DNA from: Fasciola hepatica
Lineage: Eukaryota; Platyhelminthes; Trematoda; Plagiorchiida; Fasciolidae
Direction: 5' to 3'
NCBI GenBank assembly: GCA_948099385.1
Contig: CANUEZ040000024.1
Coordinates: forward strand, 26,075,001 to 26,139,000
Length of the DNA stretch: 64,000 bases
Shown: positions 27,201 through 39,968 of the stretch, piece after piece
Layout: the number at the start of each line of letters is the position of its first letter
Numbering within the stretch: position 1 is the stretch's first letter
Position numbers and translations under genes: made by a program
Notes under the pieces: generated by a model
What the model was told of the DNA's origin: nothing
The model's database searches: none
The model's input: the letters and a program-made list of their open reading frames with translations, nothing else

Positions 27201-30200
27201 CATCCCCTCTGGCCTCCAGAGCCTAGATTACAGCCGACATTATTGGTCCAGTCTTCACTCCTTCTACTAGGCACCGAATCTCAGAAATATCAAGAAGAGA
27301 GCTCAACTTGTTAAACCCGCGGTTCAAAAGCTACCAGAAAAATATTCTTGTATTATATTTCGTATCAACAGGGTCAAACTCAAGCTCAGTCGCTTTACCA
27401 AATAGCATCCCAGAAAAGCAGAAACAGTCTGTCTACCCCAAAAAGCTGGGCGTTTGTTCAATATACTGAGCATTAGATGTGATCACTTTCTTTCTGATAA
27501 TCTTGACGTTCAAAGAGGTGCGAATGACGGTTTATTATTATTAGGGTCAAAACGGCCTCTCCTATTGTATGGAGTTATTATAGAAGTTTTCTACCGTACA
27601 GAGAGGACATCTTGCCCCCGAGGGGCTCTGAGTTGCCAAGCACCAACGCTGGAGCGTCGATTCGACCTAGACTAGGGAGCTTGTGTGGAAAGCTGTTGGC
27701 ACCGGGACACCATGAAAGGCTTAGTTGTGCCATGGGGAGTAAACGTTTGGGAACATACAGCAAAGGCGGTTGATTATTGAAGCTTGAGAGTATCGGTGGA
27801 TAAATCATGCTCTACTAATGCCGAGAATATTGAGCAAAATGCTTCAGCGACCGGAAGAGAGGATGTGATGTGGGAAATGTTCATGGGCTCATACGGTTTC
27901 TTTGGAGGATGCCGTGCGTTTCTAATTCTGAGGCAACAAAATAATTCGGAACATTTTTCAAGGCTTCTCAAGGCTCGACGCCCTTGCTTTGGAGTGGTTA
28001 TATTGAAACTTTGCTGAAAACTCTGAGGTTCGAGATATCCGCATACCCAGGGGAAAGTCGGGACATCTTGAATAGGCCTGTGGGATGCTTCTGGGTCTAC
28101 GTTGCACTCTTTTGAGAGCTGATCCACATAATTTTCTTCGCGTTTGCCGTGCTAAGATCCCGTTTATGTGTAGGCATAAACTTATTGTGAAATTCGTCAG
28201 GAACAAGTTGTGGGTTGCAAGTGGTGCAACAATTGTCCCAGCGAAGTGACGACTAGCTTGGTCCAGTCAGCAGCCAGGGTCGGATTTCGGAACTGGTGAA
28301 GACTGGAGTTGTGATGGAATGCGGGAAACCTGTAAAACACCATCTCGTGGCCACTATCAGGGTAACAACCTATAGTTTGAGTACTCATATTAGATATCCT
28401 CGAGGTTAAAATTATGTTTTGTACGTCGTTCTTCTAGGGTAGAGAATTTACATCCTTTATCCAGAGGCCAGCTTCGAGGCAGGAAAAAATGTGTGGGTAT
28501 GCTTACGCCGAATGGGTTATTCAGCAGATGCTCCGTAGCCAAATTCAAACGCAGCGTGAATAAAGTGTAAATGAACGTCAGCACCTGCGTTCAACTCACA
28601 CAGGCACATGGTGGTGACACCCTTAACAACTTGACCCTTTACGCAATCCCTCTTCCTTCCTACCCGCTTTGCTTTAGTGTCCATGCCCAGTGGTCCACCC
28701 GAACCGATTTTCTCCGGTGAAACCCTAAGCTAGTTGTTTCTTGGGTGAGCTGAAGGGACCAACGCAATATGGAAGATAATTTGTTGTGACCACTTGCATT
28801 ATCAGAGCCATACACGGTTTTGGCCGATCCTTGATGTGACCATGATATTAGAAGGACTCTAGCTGAAAATTCTAAGACAAGCTCAAAGTTTCCATGGTCC
28901 GCGACCTGCTTACATCAGCGTTATTTTCAGTGCTGTCACTTTCGTCAACCAGAAAGATATTTAAACCTCTTGCTCTGTACCTAACCACTTGGTTAACCTC
29001 AATTTTCCAAGACAGAGTAGAACAAGTAATCTTTCCCAACGAACACAGTAATTCTGGGGCATTACAGACGGAAGTTAAACAACGGTGGACGTAGAAATCT
29101 TTCAAACTCACGTGTGGCAGCCAAGGGGACCTGTTTCACAGTTAATAAAGCCATGCTCGCACAAAATGGTGACAAAACCACACCAACGAGATGCCCCGTC
29201 GCTCGAGATTCCTTTTCCGCTCAACAGCTTTACAAGCGCATCGCTATAGAAACTGAAAAGCTTCAAGGTCTTCCTCTGGCACCTTTGCCTGAAGACAAGC
29301 CTCCATTATCGGCACACCGGGCCACAGGCTTCTGACAAAACCGCAGAAGAACACCTGAAAAACTTGGGACTAAATCAGAAATTCCAATGAAGCTCGTTGA
29401 ATGACTCCCCTTCGAGCTTTTCGGCACAGTCAAGGGCAACAATAACCTTTTCAAGCACTTTGGCTTTAAGCTCTCCTCGGTGTGACGGATAACACCACAT
29501 TGGCCTTTCCTTCATGGGCTCCCCTGGCAGCTGAGCTGCGTATCCTTGTTTAATTTAGCGCTCAGGTACAGCCGTATACTTAACTCCGAGTTCCGGATCC
29601 CCGGAAGGCCCTTCTCCGAAACATCCCTGAAGATGAGAATCCACTGACTCACTACAGAGTTTAGCTACATTCCTATTCTTCCAGATCAGAGCAACACTGA
29701 GATATCAGTTCTCAAGCCGTACCGGTCTCCTTAGGATTTTGATGACCCTATAGTCTTCCGTAGACAATGGGCTTACCAGCGGACCACGGTCACAAAATCT
29801 TTATCACCGAAATTTCGCCGGTTATCCTCAGTATTCTTTGGCCTGGGTAAGGCACATTCTCTAAACTTTCCCGAAAAACCATTATCCAACAGACCCCTAT
29901 GACCCAGCCTGAAGGCTTTTGGTCGGCTTGATGGCCTGTTTCAGAAACCCGCCGCTTTCCTAAAACCGGTCGACCTTAGGAATCCTAAAATCAAGTTATA
30001 TTGCGATTATCCGGTCCGCCATAGCTAAACAATTCATTCTTTCCAAGTGGCCTCACTCAGACTAATTTTCCGGGCTCAGTGCCGTGGCCTGTACATCTGC
30101 AACCGATGGGACGTTATTGGCTCCACCCAATCTGACCAACCCGTTTCCATTTAAAGACTTCAGATGAAAGTACACCGTTCCACACAACTATGCAATAGTC

Positions 30201-31945
30201 CCAATGGGAGTGTTCAAGTCAACTTAAACTGTTTCTCCCACACTAGACTTAAACGTGTAGCTGAGCCATTATGTGTGAGATTGACATCCTTGCTAGTGTC
30301 GGGTAACTCTCTGATGCGCAAAACCCGCTTGGACCATCGATAGGGGCCGGTACAATCCATCAGCAACACCAGTGCCCGTAGTCAATGGTTGGCAAGATGC
30401 TTTGAGGACCGGAACCTGGTCCATCCCACTTAACGAACGACGAGGTCGGTGACTGGAACCTTCTTAATGAAACTCCCTCAAATGATTTCCATCAGCACGG
30501 TGCCCTAGACGGGGGCAAGTAAGACACGCTTTGAATCGGGAAGCACCATCCCAAAGGCTTTTGGGCGACGATGCTCAAAACTCTTCACACTCATCTAAGT
30601 TGTGTTCTCCATGAAGTTCACTGCAATCAGCTTCATTAACAGATAACGCAAAGGTTCCGTGGTTCGGACCGCCCCACCTGTAATTATCTAAAGCATTTTT
30701 TCCGTTCACGGGAAAGACAACGGTATCTGCTGCCCTGCAGACATAATTTGGTGTGATGACTGCTATTGACATTCTTTTGCTTTGTTTTACTGAATCCCCG
30801 AATGTTTGTAATGACGGTGGTGCAGAGTATAATTTAGAAACGATTTCCAGTTCAACAGGAGTTCTCATTCCTCCAGTGGGCTTAGTTCGTTGTGAACGTT
30901 TACTATGCTTGTTGTGATAGTTCCACTTCTCGAATGCAAGTACAGCTCATAACTTTTGGCACTCAGGACCTGATGCAGATCGCGAGACCCAGGTTTGTTT
31001 TCCTCCTGGTAGGTACTGTTGGCCTTTTTCCCCCAATCGACTGCCAGTTTCAGGTAATCTACTCAAAAATGCATTTGAGGTGCGAACCAAACTGAAGTCA
31101 TTGAAGTCTTCCAGATGCTCTACTGTATCTACTCAACTGAGTAATTTGTTGGCGTAAAACAAGAAAGCCCCTGAATATCGGGCAATTAGTCCTAGCCTGG
31201 TTTCTTCATTCAAAATGCAACGTCCGATATGACGCTACTGACCAAAACATTCTCTCCATATGCATCTCATAATCCGATGGCCCCCACTAGCAGGAAAATG
31301 CAAGCAACCTCGAGTATTTTCTCCTGCTTTCATTTTATATTATTGAAACGATTGGTCAAAACCCTGCCTATCATCCCCTACTGAGCTTTCTATTTGACCC
31401 TGATGGTTGAAGAGGACAAAAACCTTCTGTGAAGTTGAATTATCGAAGCCAAGGAGTTCACGTTTTGGCAATTATGATTTTACTAGCAGCCGTTTCAGTC
31501 CATCCATACTACAGAACGTGTCAGGTTTCTCGACAAGGTGGGACCAATCATCGCGGCCCCCACTAGCCCAAGACATTTTGGCGTCTATGATGGACAGTCG
31601 AGTACGGATGCAGCTTTTAAGGTTTCCGAAACTGGTCGGTTCCTCGTAACACTCCTACCGCCGTGTTGTCCGAGCCTTTCAGCCGCTATAAGCACGGTCT
31701 CAGTGTCATTTACCTTTCACTGAACAATTCTCATTACTGGTTTTACCACCTCGTAAAAGTCTAACAACTCGTTACCATTAACAGAATGGGAAAAATTATC
31801 CAACGAAGGGTACTGTGAATCGACCAATCCGAATCGCCAAATGATTAAAGAGACTGCTCAATGCAGAAGCTAAATACTGCACTACATCCTGGAGCTTTAG
31901 CCTTTACACGCAATCTACAGTGGATTTTGGACTTTTTCAAACCCG
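27201..31945. other. Unassigned sequence
   Basis: No gene family recognised on either strand. The longest frames are at 27774-28127 (117 codons, minus) and 30575-30868 (97 codons, minus), neither with recognisable motifs. 29114-29335 is open on the plus strand with a Lys- and Pro-rich product of unknown nature. No terminal repeats or RNA genes were noticed. Confidence 0.4.
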
Positions 31946-32015
31946 GAGTTAAAAATTCAACAAGTCCGATCCAACGAGAAAGGAAACGAAACTTTCATTA
32001 TATCTGACGCTGTAT
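31946..32015 (+). repeat. 70-bp segment shared with 45813-45882
   Basis: Both copies share TTCAACAA, then TCCGATCCAAC or TCTGATCCAAC, then GAAAGGAA and a GACGCTGTATCT or GATGCGGTGTCT end, in the same orientation. The second copy lies between the protease and RT regions of the Gypsy element. This copy sits just before the start of family R copy 1. It may mark a second, otherwise unrecognisable Gypsy remnant, or a small independent repeat. Confidence 0.45.
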
Positions 32016-33247
32016 CTTGTTTCGGAATAACCGACAGGTATGTTTTTCCCATGCTATCCGAAGAGCACCAACTTGGCACATGTTCTCGCCGGATATAAAA
32101 CTTGGACCGCCAACACGGTGTGATGTTTGCACTTTACTCGATTGCTGCCTGACTGGCTTTGATCTATGGATCTCCCGCAACCCAGCTGCTGAATCTCTGA
32201 CTGCTCTATTGTACACCGTGCTACGACTTATCTTAATTCCAGTGGTGCGGGACGAGGTATGATCCACTGATTTCGCCAGTGCACATCGGGCGTGCACGAC
32301 GTCTGCAACGATGTGCGGGCGCAACTAGGTTGGTGAATTGCACTCCCCGTCAACAAGAACGGTTTTCAGGTTGGGCGTCCAGCGCGCGGTCAGTCCCACC
32401 CACTAGAACCGCCTGTGGATTACCGAACCTCATCATCAAGCTCGTACTGCTGCCGCAAACTTGTCATCTGCTCTGTCATCTTCAGCAACCGTTCGTCTAT
32501 CGAGCTTGCTCTTATTATTGACGCTTCAACTTATTCTAGCCCGGAAAATTTATCACGTCAGCTAGGTGCTAAATACCGTGTAGCTTTCATTCCCACCCAC
32601 CAACCTTCTCCTTTTCTTGACTACTCATAATCGCCTATATAATAACCATCGATTTTGACAGGCTGCTCTCCACCTACATTCTTTGCACCCTACGTATTTT
32701 TATTCTCCAGTTCTTTCCGTAAACTTGCCCGTTCATCATGTCAGAACTCGCGGCTACTTCCACTGCCATTGTTCATTCCCTCAACAAATTTCGACAGTCT
32801 TTGAACTTCACAGAAATATATTTCGTAGTTCTTTAGAAGTCAAACCTGTGATTATCGATCACCCGTCAGTCTCATTGCTAGTTTTCGCCACGCCAACTGA
32901 TTTCTGTATCCGACCTCGGTGGGCCGCTCGACTTCCCAGATAAACTCTTCGTGCTCCTTCCCCATTGTCGTACCTCATGGTAGCTATCAAAATGGTCAAC
33001 TAGTTGAGCACCTATCGTACACCTGCAATAACTCCATCATTTCGTGATATTTATCAATGAAATCACATTCAAATTATCGAAGCTTGGTTCAGTACCATAT
33101 TACCACCTTCATGCTGGTAAATCATTATTCACCAGTTGAATGCTCACCCGTCCCTCGTCGGCCTCTTTTTCATCACATTACCATACCCCCCTCCCGCAAG
33201 ATGTGCCACTCGTTCGAATTTTGTAAACCACTTCTCTTGATATGATG

Positions 33248-33263
33248 TATATATATATATATA
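33248..33263 (+). repeat. TA dinucleotide microsatellite
   Basis: Eight TA units (16 bp) inside family R copy 1, followed by an A-rich stretch. Confidence 0.9.
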
Positions 33264-33734
33264 AATAAAATTCCGTGAGTGACTCGCATCCATAATCTCT
33301 GTTGTTACACACAACTCTTTCAGCAACGTGCCACAAAACTTCAGATACGTGTCAATACAACAGCACATACCAATTGCAGTGTTCGTTAAAAGTAAGTGCC
33401 CACCACTCATCCATTCCATCATCTCCTCATCGAACTATACTTCTCTGTAATAGCTGTATCTTTTTGCACTTCACATCGATTAGACTTCTATTTTCACACT
33501 GTTATTTCCCGACCACACAACCTACGCAGACTGTTCACTTTCCATCACTTGCAGTCCTCTGGCTCTCCCATAAACAACACTTGGTTGTCCCCAAAGCCAT
33601 TAGGAGTTCTTGTTCGTTAGCTATACTACTGAGTTCATCAGTATGGAACCTTCACTTTCAACTGCCATGTCAGCAGAATGTTCTATTTTACCCAAAATCC
33701 TGTTTTGATCCCGTTTTCCTGCTTAACCCACTGG

Positions 33735-33910
33735 TCCCATAGCTCTCCTCAGCACTGTAGCATTCTACACTATTTATAACGGTCACCCGGAGAGTTATCT
33801 ACTCCCCACTCCATCTTTACTTTTGCAAGCTATTCGTCTCCGCAATCGCGCTTCACATCTGCTTACAACCATTATTCCACCTCCTTGTTATTACTTCTTA
33901 ACGTACTTGC
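33735..33910 (+). repeat. Internal repeat unit within family R, first copy
   Basis: This segment resembles 34318-34510 at an offset of roughly 585-597 bp. Shared words in order are CCACTGGTCCCATAGCT (CCATTGGTCCCGTAGCT), TCTACTCCCCACTCCAT (TCTACCCACTACTCCAT) and CCTTGTTATTACTTC (CCTCGTTGTTACTTC). This suggests family R has an internal tandem structure with a period near 590 bp. Confidence 0.55.
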
Positions 33911-34317
33911 TTTAACGTGGATAATCTGCCCGATGCTTACCTACTCTCTCCTCGCTATTTGTACCATTGTCGCACTCGAAGTTGCATCCGCTCTCATTCC
34001 CATCTGTTGCATATTGTCCTTGTGATTGCCTCCGCTAGCATCATTCCATCAAGGTTTCGAATTTTTTATCTGTGCATTTTTTTAAATAGTTTTTTGTCAG
34101 CATACCCTTCCTTGCTACGTTGTCGATCATATCTGAATTCCTCTGCACTTGGCATCCATCCCCGCTGCAAGTGACTACTTGCCTCAACTACGGAGCCAAC
34201 TTTGCTCCTCACTGATCTATGCGACCTCCCGACATTCAAATTTATTTCCTACTTCCCCCTCTGCATACTGCCTTGTTCTGTCCTGAATCCGATGGCCCCT
34301 TTCTCGTTTCCCTTACC

Positions 34318-34510
34318 AGACCCATTGGTCCCGTAGCTGTCACAATAACTTTGCTGTGTGATCGGCCTATCAAAGCAGCCCTGAGTTCAGTTTTCTACCC
34401 ACTACTCCATAATCACTTCCGCACGCTATTTGACCCTGCACTCACTGCATAACGCACTTCACGTTCACTTACTTCCATAATCCTATATCCTCGTTGTTAC
34501 TTCGTGACAT
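34318..34510 (+). repeat. Internal repeat unit within family R, second copy
   Basis: Second unit of the duplication of about 590 bp described for 33735-33910. The same segment is the one best matched by the minus strand near 60.4-60.5 kb, so the unit existed before the two R copies separated. Confidence 0.55.
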
Positions 34511-34850
34511 GCCTATATCAGTGAAAATGAGCCGCTAAACACTTATCAGCCTACGGCAAGCCATTTCATCCATCACCACTCTCTAAGTCCCTCCCTCTAC
34601 CCTTCGGATTTTTTGGTCTCTTTCCTTGAGATTGACTACGCCTGTATGTCACCATCAGATTCTGCCAACACCCTGGTCTTTGGTTCGTGGCATTTGATAT
34701 CTGAAGATACATTCTTGTACATCCTCGAGCTTGCTATCCATATATTTTCACACCCTGCTACATGCCAACAACTCTTTGAATTTCCCTTGATGAACTTTTC
34801 TTTTTTCTTATTTTCTTTTCGGTTTCTTACAGATATCCTTGATTAGGCTG

Positions 34851-37686
34851 CATTTTTATTGTTGCGATCATTTCCAATACTATTTTTACATACACTTCCC
34901 TCTTTTAACTGACTTCACGCACTGCTGGTCGATTTGATCGTTTGGCCCCGACCTTTAGAAGTGCCGGGCATTATTACAGTTTTAGTCCACTTTAAAGCTC
35001 TGTTCGATACTCTGTGCAAGCATATTGTACCTATTTGTATATTCCTACTCTGACATCGCTTGAAACATCTAATCATGCATTCTAGCGTGCTTCGGGGACA
35101 TCCGAAAATATACCATCATTATTGAACATTGACCAGTAACAAGCCAAGACCTTGCAAATCGCACTTTTAGGACTTTCCTAAGTTTAGTCTGGCCCAGCTT
35201 TCGTATAGAGTCTGTAGTTCCCGGTCCTCCGTTTGTGACACAATGACGCATATGCTCGGCAGCTTGTGAGAGAGCAGAACTCAAAACACTGGAGCTGTGC
35301 ACCGCCTGTATTAGAGGAAGGCAGGGGCTAGCTCACAATGCACACAAGCGAAGGCAGTCGGGCCACCAAGTTAGCTTACCGCTCAGGTTGCCAAACCAGT
35401 GGGCTTTCGCGAGTGTTCCCCACCGGCAGCAAAACATACTTAGCCGAGCACATTCCCAGGCTTATCGTGATAGTGAAACAGAATCAATGCTACCTAGCGA
35501 GTAAGATTCAAGTGCCCTAACTGTTTGCAAATACTCCGTAAAATTGAAGCTATTGAGTGAAGAGAGATGAAGTGGCCGGTCGCGACTGAGCTAACTGAGT
35601 TCAGTTAGCTTCCTTTACAAACATCCTATCATGACGCGTCAGCCACGGTAACAGGTACTTCTCGTGAACATTCCAAGTTTTCCTTGACCTGGCGTAAGCT
35701 CAAGTGGACTCCCAACAGTGCATCTCTCGGATCACAAAAATGTGGCCGGCCCAGTATTTTTGACTTGCCAGCTGACCACACATCCTTCCTGCCCTCTGAT
35801 CGCCAACATCTCTGTGAAAGCTGATGTACTGAATTCTTGTAGACGAGCGCAACAGTACCGTCGATCGCTTACCACAGGACTGAGTGACTGAAGGGACGGA
35901 CTGGACGCATAACTTGGCGATGGCGCTTGTCGACTTTTGTTGAGTGTATGCCTAGCAGAAATGAGCCTTTCCGAGCTGCTTTATGTATGGAGCCTGGTCT
36001 CTCGCCGAATGACCAGTTCATCTTAGTGAAGATGAGTCTGGCAACGAGAAGAGTATTTCGTCCACCTGATGCCAGGTCCCCTGTTTCGAACGCGCATGAA
36101 GCCGGGGACGACCGGCATTTGGCAGCCAAGGTTCTCACTGTGAAGAGAAAAACTGCAGTGACCTAAATTATAAGAAACAGTACAGCTCCCTTTGTGAATA
36201 ATCTTTTTGGTGGACTTTCCCGAGTTTGTCAACTTTGAGGTAGAAGATTGAAGTTCCTGGACCGAAGCAGGGTTCGAGCTGACGCATCTACCACAATTAA
36301 CGCAAACAAAGGTTTAGCACGAGTAGTACGTTTTTGTCACCACAATCAGCAGCCGCTTATATGTCGGCAGAAAACATTTGAGGGCATTGGCCAGACGTCT
36401 GCATCTGTGACGTTTATGCATAAAAAGCAGAACAGGAAGAGGTCCGTTTAGCACACGTAAAATTTTATTGATTTAGTACTCGCAGTTACAGCCATGATAC
36501 GAGGCCAATGATTGCAAGATCGTTCGAAGAGATGAGTCCAACTTCTATCTGCTCAGCTTGCAAAACTTTGGCAGGTCCAAAAGGGCGAGGAGTGACAAAA
36601 CGCACGTTCAAAGCAGTCGGAATAAAAAGTTGCACTCGGTTGGTTTGACGGCCTAATTGACCTGACTAATAAAGGAAAAACGTACATCGCCGTGGGGCAT
36701 AGGCAGTGCTTCGAAACTTTTATGAATCATATTCTAGATCAAATAAAATTTATTCTGCATTGTCTGTGACAGTGCTCCTTGACACTTCAGGTTTGAGGGT
36801 TTAGCAGCAAGCGAGAGGGTGAAAACAACAGAGTTGCTTCGTGTTTACTTGCTAAGAATTCAACTGAAATGAGGTGGGATGTGCTGACATAGTTTATCAA
36901 GGAAAAGGGGAAAGCAGCACTTGCACAGCAGGACCGGAAGTCCTGAAGGGATCATGGTCAACGGGGATAGGGGATGATCTAATAGGAGAAAACAGGAAGG
37001 GACGCTGAGTATGACATCGCACGTCTATAATGGTGAAACTTCCCACAGCACGCCCTCACGCAGCACGATAAAGGAAAGTCAATGATCCTTTTGCAATAAA
37101 ACATCTCATCTAAACTGAGCGGTGGTGTTTTCGCTTGATTATATTTGATGTGATAAAACTGTACATGACAGTGAATGGAACATTTGTCGGTTTTATAGTA
37201 TACAGTTTCATTTCACCTTTAAGCACTTCAAACTACACTTGCTAGTATTACATTGTGTGGCTTAAATACGTACTCGCCGACGGCATGGCGTAGTCGTTCG
37301 GAATCAGGTCAGAACAGTGGCAGATTAATCTATTGTAGCTGGCCCCCGGCGAGCAGTCTTTATTGAAAAAGTGCAGGAGTAAAAACTCAGTGAAATCTGA
37401 CTCAGTCCAAAAATGAATTAGTCATATAACACCAATAAGAAAATCAGAACATAGACGCAAATTCGCTACGTAAAGTGAACATTCGGGGAACATTTCTGCA
37501 AATCATCCAAACTTCCGAAACCATCAGCAGTGTTGATTTCTGGAATAGATGCGTTATTGTGAAAGTTCAAGACCGTGGAACCAGAAGTTTCACACAAGAC
37601 GTAAGTGAGTGTAGTCAGAAAGCAGAACCATGACGGAAATTACACAGGAAAATATAGAGGGATCTTTGTGAGTCATGCGCATCTAG
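34851..37686. other. Unassigned sequence left of the inverted arm
   Basis: Composition returns to ordinary after family R. Overlapping frames on both strands at 35.87-36.24 kb (89 codons minus, 79 codons plus) suggest a patch with few stops, perhaps an old repeat, but no family is recognised. The last 1.2 kb before the arm is A-rich with no long frames. No repeat junction was found directly at 37686. Confidence 0.4.
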
Positions 37687-39073
37687 GGCTTACAATTTCC
37701 AATGTTGCTACTTAAAACGCTAGGGGCTGTTTGAGTTTGAACTTTTATGAATTCTCGCGAGGATAAATTGCTTTGCATTTCCCACTTGATAAAACAACGA
37801 ACGACACCGGAATGTGCAAATGATACGTGCAGGGGTGGTACTTTCAGCCACACTGATTAGATAGAGCTACCTACGCAAATTGAGTGTATCGTTGGTGGTG
37901 CATAAACCAACATGAACTCGTTTGCTATGAATAAGCGGGCCATATTGTTTGATTTAGCAGCGCCTTCCATAGGATGACCGGGTTGAATACCAATTTATGC
38001 AGGATATGATCAGCGGTATGTCATCCGTTAGCTCGGTGTTTACTTCTAAACAGTTTATCCACTTTGATCTCCTGTATGTCAAAAACTCAAGTGAACCTAG
38101 TTGTCTTAGAGTAACCATTACCGGTTCTTGGGTTTCAGTTGTTCTGATTGGCACGCCTCAGCAGCAAAGTAGATGAAAATTGAAAGTCAGCATTATTATG
38201 GCAATGCAAAAGGGGAAGAAAAAATGGCCGCAGCGACATGACGGTTAGGTTTTACGAGTACAAAAGCCTCTCTTGTCGTGGTATGCAGTAGTACTTTCCC
38301 GCTTGCGTTTGACCACCGGTTGTGCAAACCCCGCGGGAGCCTGACAAAAATGTAGTCAAATACTATATTCTGCCTCACAATGTTTCGTTCATCCTATGGA
38401 CTGTCCACTTGACCGCGCCCACCCTGACGAGATTCATGCAGCATTTGGTAGGTGGCAAGTTCGCCGCTACCAGCCTGACCACGGGTTGAATCTGGTTATT
38501 TTAATTTGTCCAATACCCGGCATATCATGATAAAACCGATACTTTCATATTGTTGACCATTGTTGGCTTCCTTGCGCTAGTTTCACTCCAGCCGTCATGT
38601 AGGTGTACTGGCCAAGTTAGGTACCTTCGGAAAAGTGCACTGTCTGTGATTGTTGTGTGCGCGGTCATCGATGACTTGGTAAACCCCGGATATAATTCGC
38701 GTGGCCCGGTAATTGACGAAATCTCCGATATTTACGATCAGGTACTAGTTAGGATAAATCGAGGGAATGCTGAAACAATGGCAAATTCTGCTTCACTTCA
38801 TTTTGCAGGATTAAAGTGAATTTTATTTACCGTTTCAATCGGGCGACGCAGTCGCTGCAGCTCCTGATCGAAAACACCAATTTGTCTCCCTTCACTTTTG
38901 GTTCTGTCGGCAAAATTATGGAACACCAAAGTATATGGAACAACTTCCTAAATAATGCCGTAGATCGTGAGCTAAATGACACTAACGAGCAAGCCGCCGT
39001 TTGCACTCATTCATCTCAGTATGAACTTGGCAGAGATCATTATTTAGACTTGGGTAAAATGTGAGTTTTGTAA
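37687..39073 (+). repeat. Left arm of a 1,387-bp near-identical inverted repeat
   Basis: This segment is the reverse complement of 50191-51577. Paired positions always sum to 89264, so there is no length change across the arm. Reading about two thirds of it directly, plus its translated frames, revealed a single mismatch (A at 37702 against C at 51562). The outer boundary is sharp: similarity stops beyond GGCTTAC. The inner boundary is GTTTTGTAA. The segment from 37690 to 39073 begins TTACAA and ends TTGTAA, a 6-bp terminal inverted repeat, so the arm could be a non-autonomous DNA transposon. No target-site duplication is visible. It contains no recognisable gene. Confidence 0.95.
38550..39064 (+). 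other. Two overlapping open frames in the left arm, status unknown
   Basis: Frames 38550-38819 (89 codons) and 38816-39064 (82 codons) overlap by 4 bp. They open at TTG and GTG, so neither starts like a nuclear gene. The first begins with a hydrophobic stretch (LTIVGFLALVSLQP) resembling a signal peptide; a TTTTGCAG word near its end could be a splice acceptor. No family is recognised. Their exact preservation in the other arm says only that the arms are young. They could be exon-like pieces of an unknown gene or chance frames. Confidence 0.15.
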
Positions 39074-39968
39074 CTAACTGAGGTCTTCAACGCAATATAA
39101 CACAATTACAAACCGGACTGGGTCAACTTTCAATCAGTCAATAACAAAACTGTCTCAACAAAGGAATGACCGGGAGGCGCGACAGGCCGATTGGGTGTGA
39201 GACAAATGGTGCATGGTTTTTTGTCAGTCTTGATCCCCAAGTATAATAACATCGTTGCCGAAATAACGAAATGATTCATCGGACCCTTCACATGGATTTT
39301 CGGCTGCGCCCAGGCAGTCAACACAAGCTGCATCTACGTTGTTATTATAACTCCTACAGACAATGTTATTCAAAACACAGAGAGAAGAACCAAAGCTAAT
39401 GAGTTATTCTGTGGATGCCGCGAAATACACTTGTTCGTCGTCCCGCGATCGTAGTCGCCTTTCTTCCCGTAGGGTGATAGAGAACGTCACCAACTTCGTT
39501 TAGACGCGACTAGACCCTACCTGTTTCTCGACCTCCCCCGTAGTTAGCGCTTTATCTTGTCGATCTTTATCCATACATTTCATAAACGATGAATCTGTCA
39601 ACGCTGTCCTCCTGTATTGACCATGCACTAATTACCATTAGCAACCCAGTCGCCCCAGTCAATGTTAGATCACTGCTTGCGTAGTCTCTCATTTAGGCAC
39701 TGAAGTAGTCTTGTGGTCATAGCGCATCGTGCTCCCCGTTACAATAGGACTGTTTTTATCCGAAAATACCCAAGGTAACCTCATCGCTGTCTGTGTAGTT
39801 TGATCAGCGCCCACAGGCCAGTACGCGCGCGTGCGCCAGCAAACACACACCCCCCCCCCTCACACCCACAGCAAACAAATGGGCTGATGTCACTGCCTTT
39901 CGACATGGCTGGCCTGGTACCTGCCGCATACCGCAAGTTTACAAGGGGCAAAACCGGGCCAATCTTGC
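39074..39968. other. 895-bp segment present only on the left side
   Basis: On the right side only 8 bp (50183-50190, GTGGTTAA) separate the arm from the 74-bp inner repeat; on the left, 895 bp do. The segment has no recognised gene; a 67-codon minus frame lies at 39130-39333. A run of ten C at 39850-39859 sits in a C-rich patch. It could be an insertion on the left, a deletion on the right, or part of the 3' end of the BEL/Pao element such as its LTR. Clear terminal repeats were not seen. Confidence 0.6.
39850..39859 (+). repeat. Homopolymer run of ten C
   Basis: Ten C preceded by CACACA and followed by TCACACCC; a simple-sequence patch inside the left-only segment. Confidence 0.9.

Larger units (their letters stand above)
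32050..34850 (+). repeat. Family R copy 1: long pyrimidine-rich dispersed repeat
   Basis: A non-coding repeat of about 2.8 kb. It starts with a module of mixed composition (32.05-32.42 kb) and continues as a long tract that is strongly C+T rich on the plus strand. Both parts match the minus strand at 60.05-62.17 kb in the same order. The module shares GGTGCGGGAC, GCAACTAGG and TTCAGGTTGGG-type words. The tract shares the segment from CCCATTGGTCCCGTAGC through TGTGATCGGCC, and further on CCATCACCACTCTCTAAGTCCC. The frames inside it (for example 33302-33742, 146 codons) result from the pyrimidine bias. It has no recognisable coding capacity; boundaries are approximate. Confidence 0.7.

Noticed and set aside
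33302..33742. A 146-codon plus-strand frame
   Set aside because: It lies in the pyrimidine-rich tract of family R, where lack of purines removes stop codons. The product is Ser-, Leu-, Phe- and His-rich with no domain.
37273..37345. Possible tRNA A-box (TGGCGTAGTCG)
   Set aside because: No B-box at the right distance, and no cloverleaf with acceptor-stem pairing could be built.
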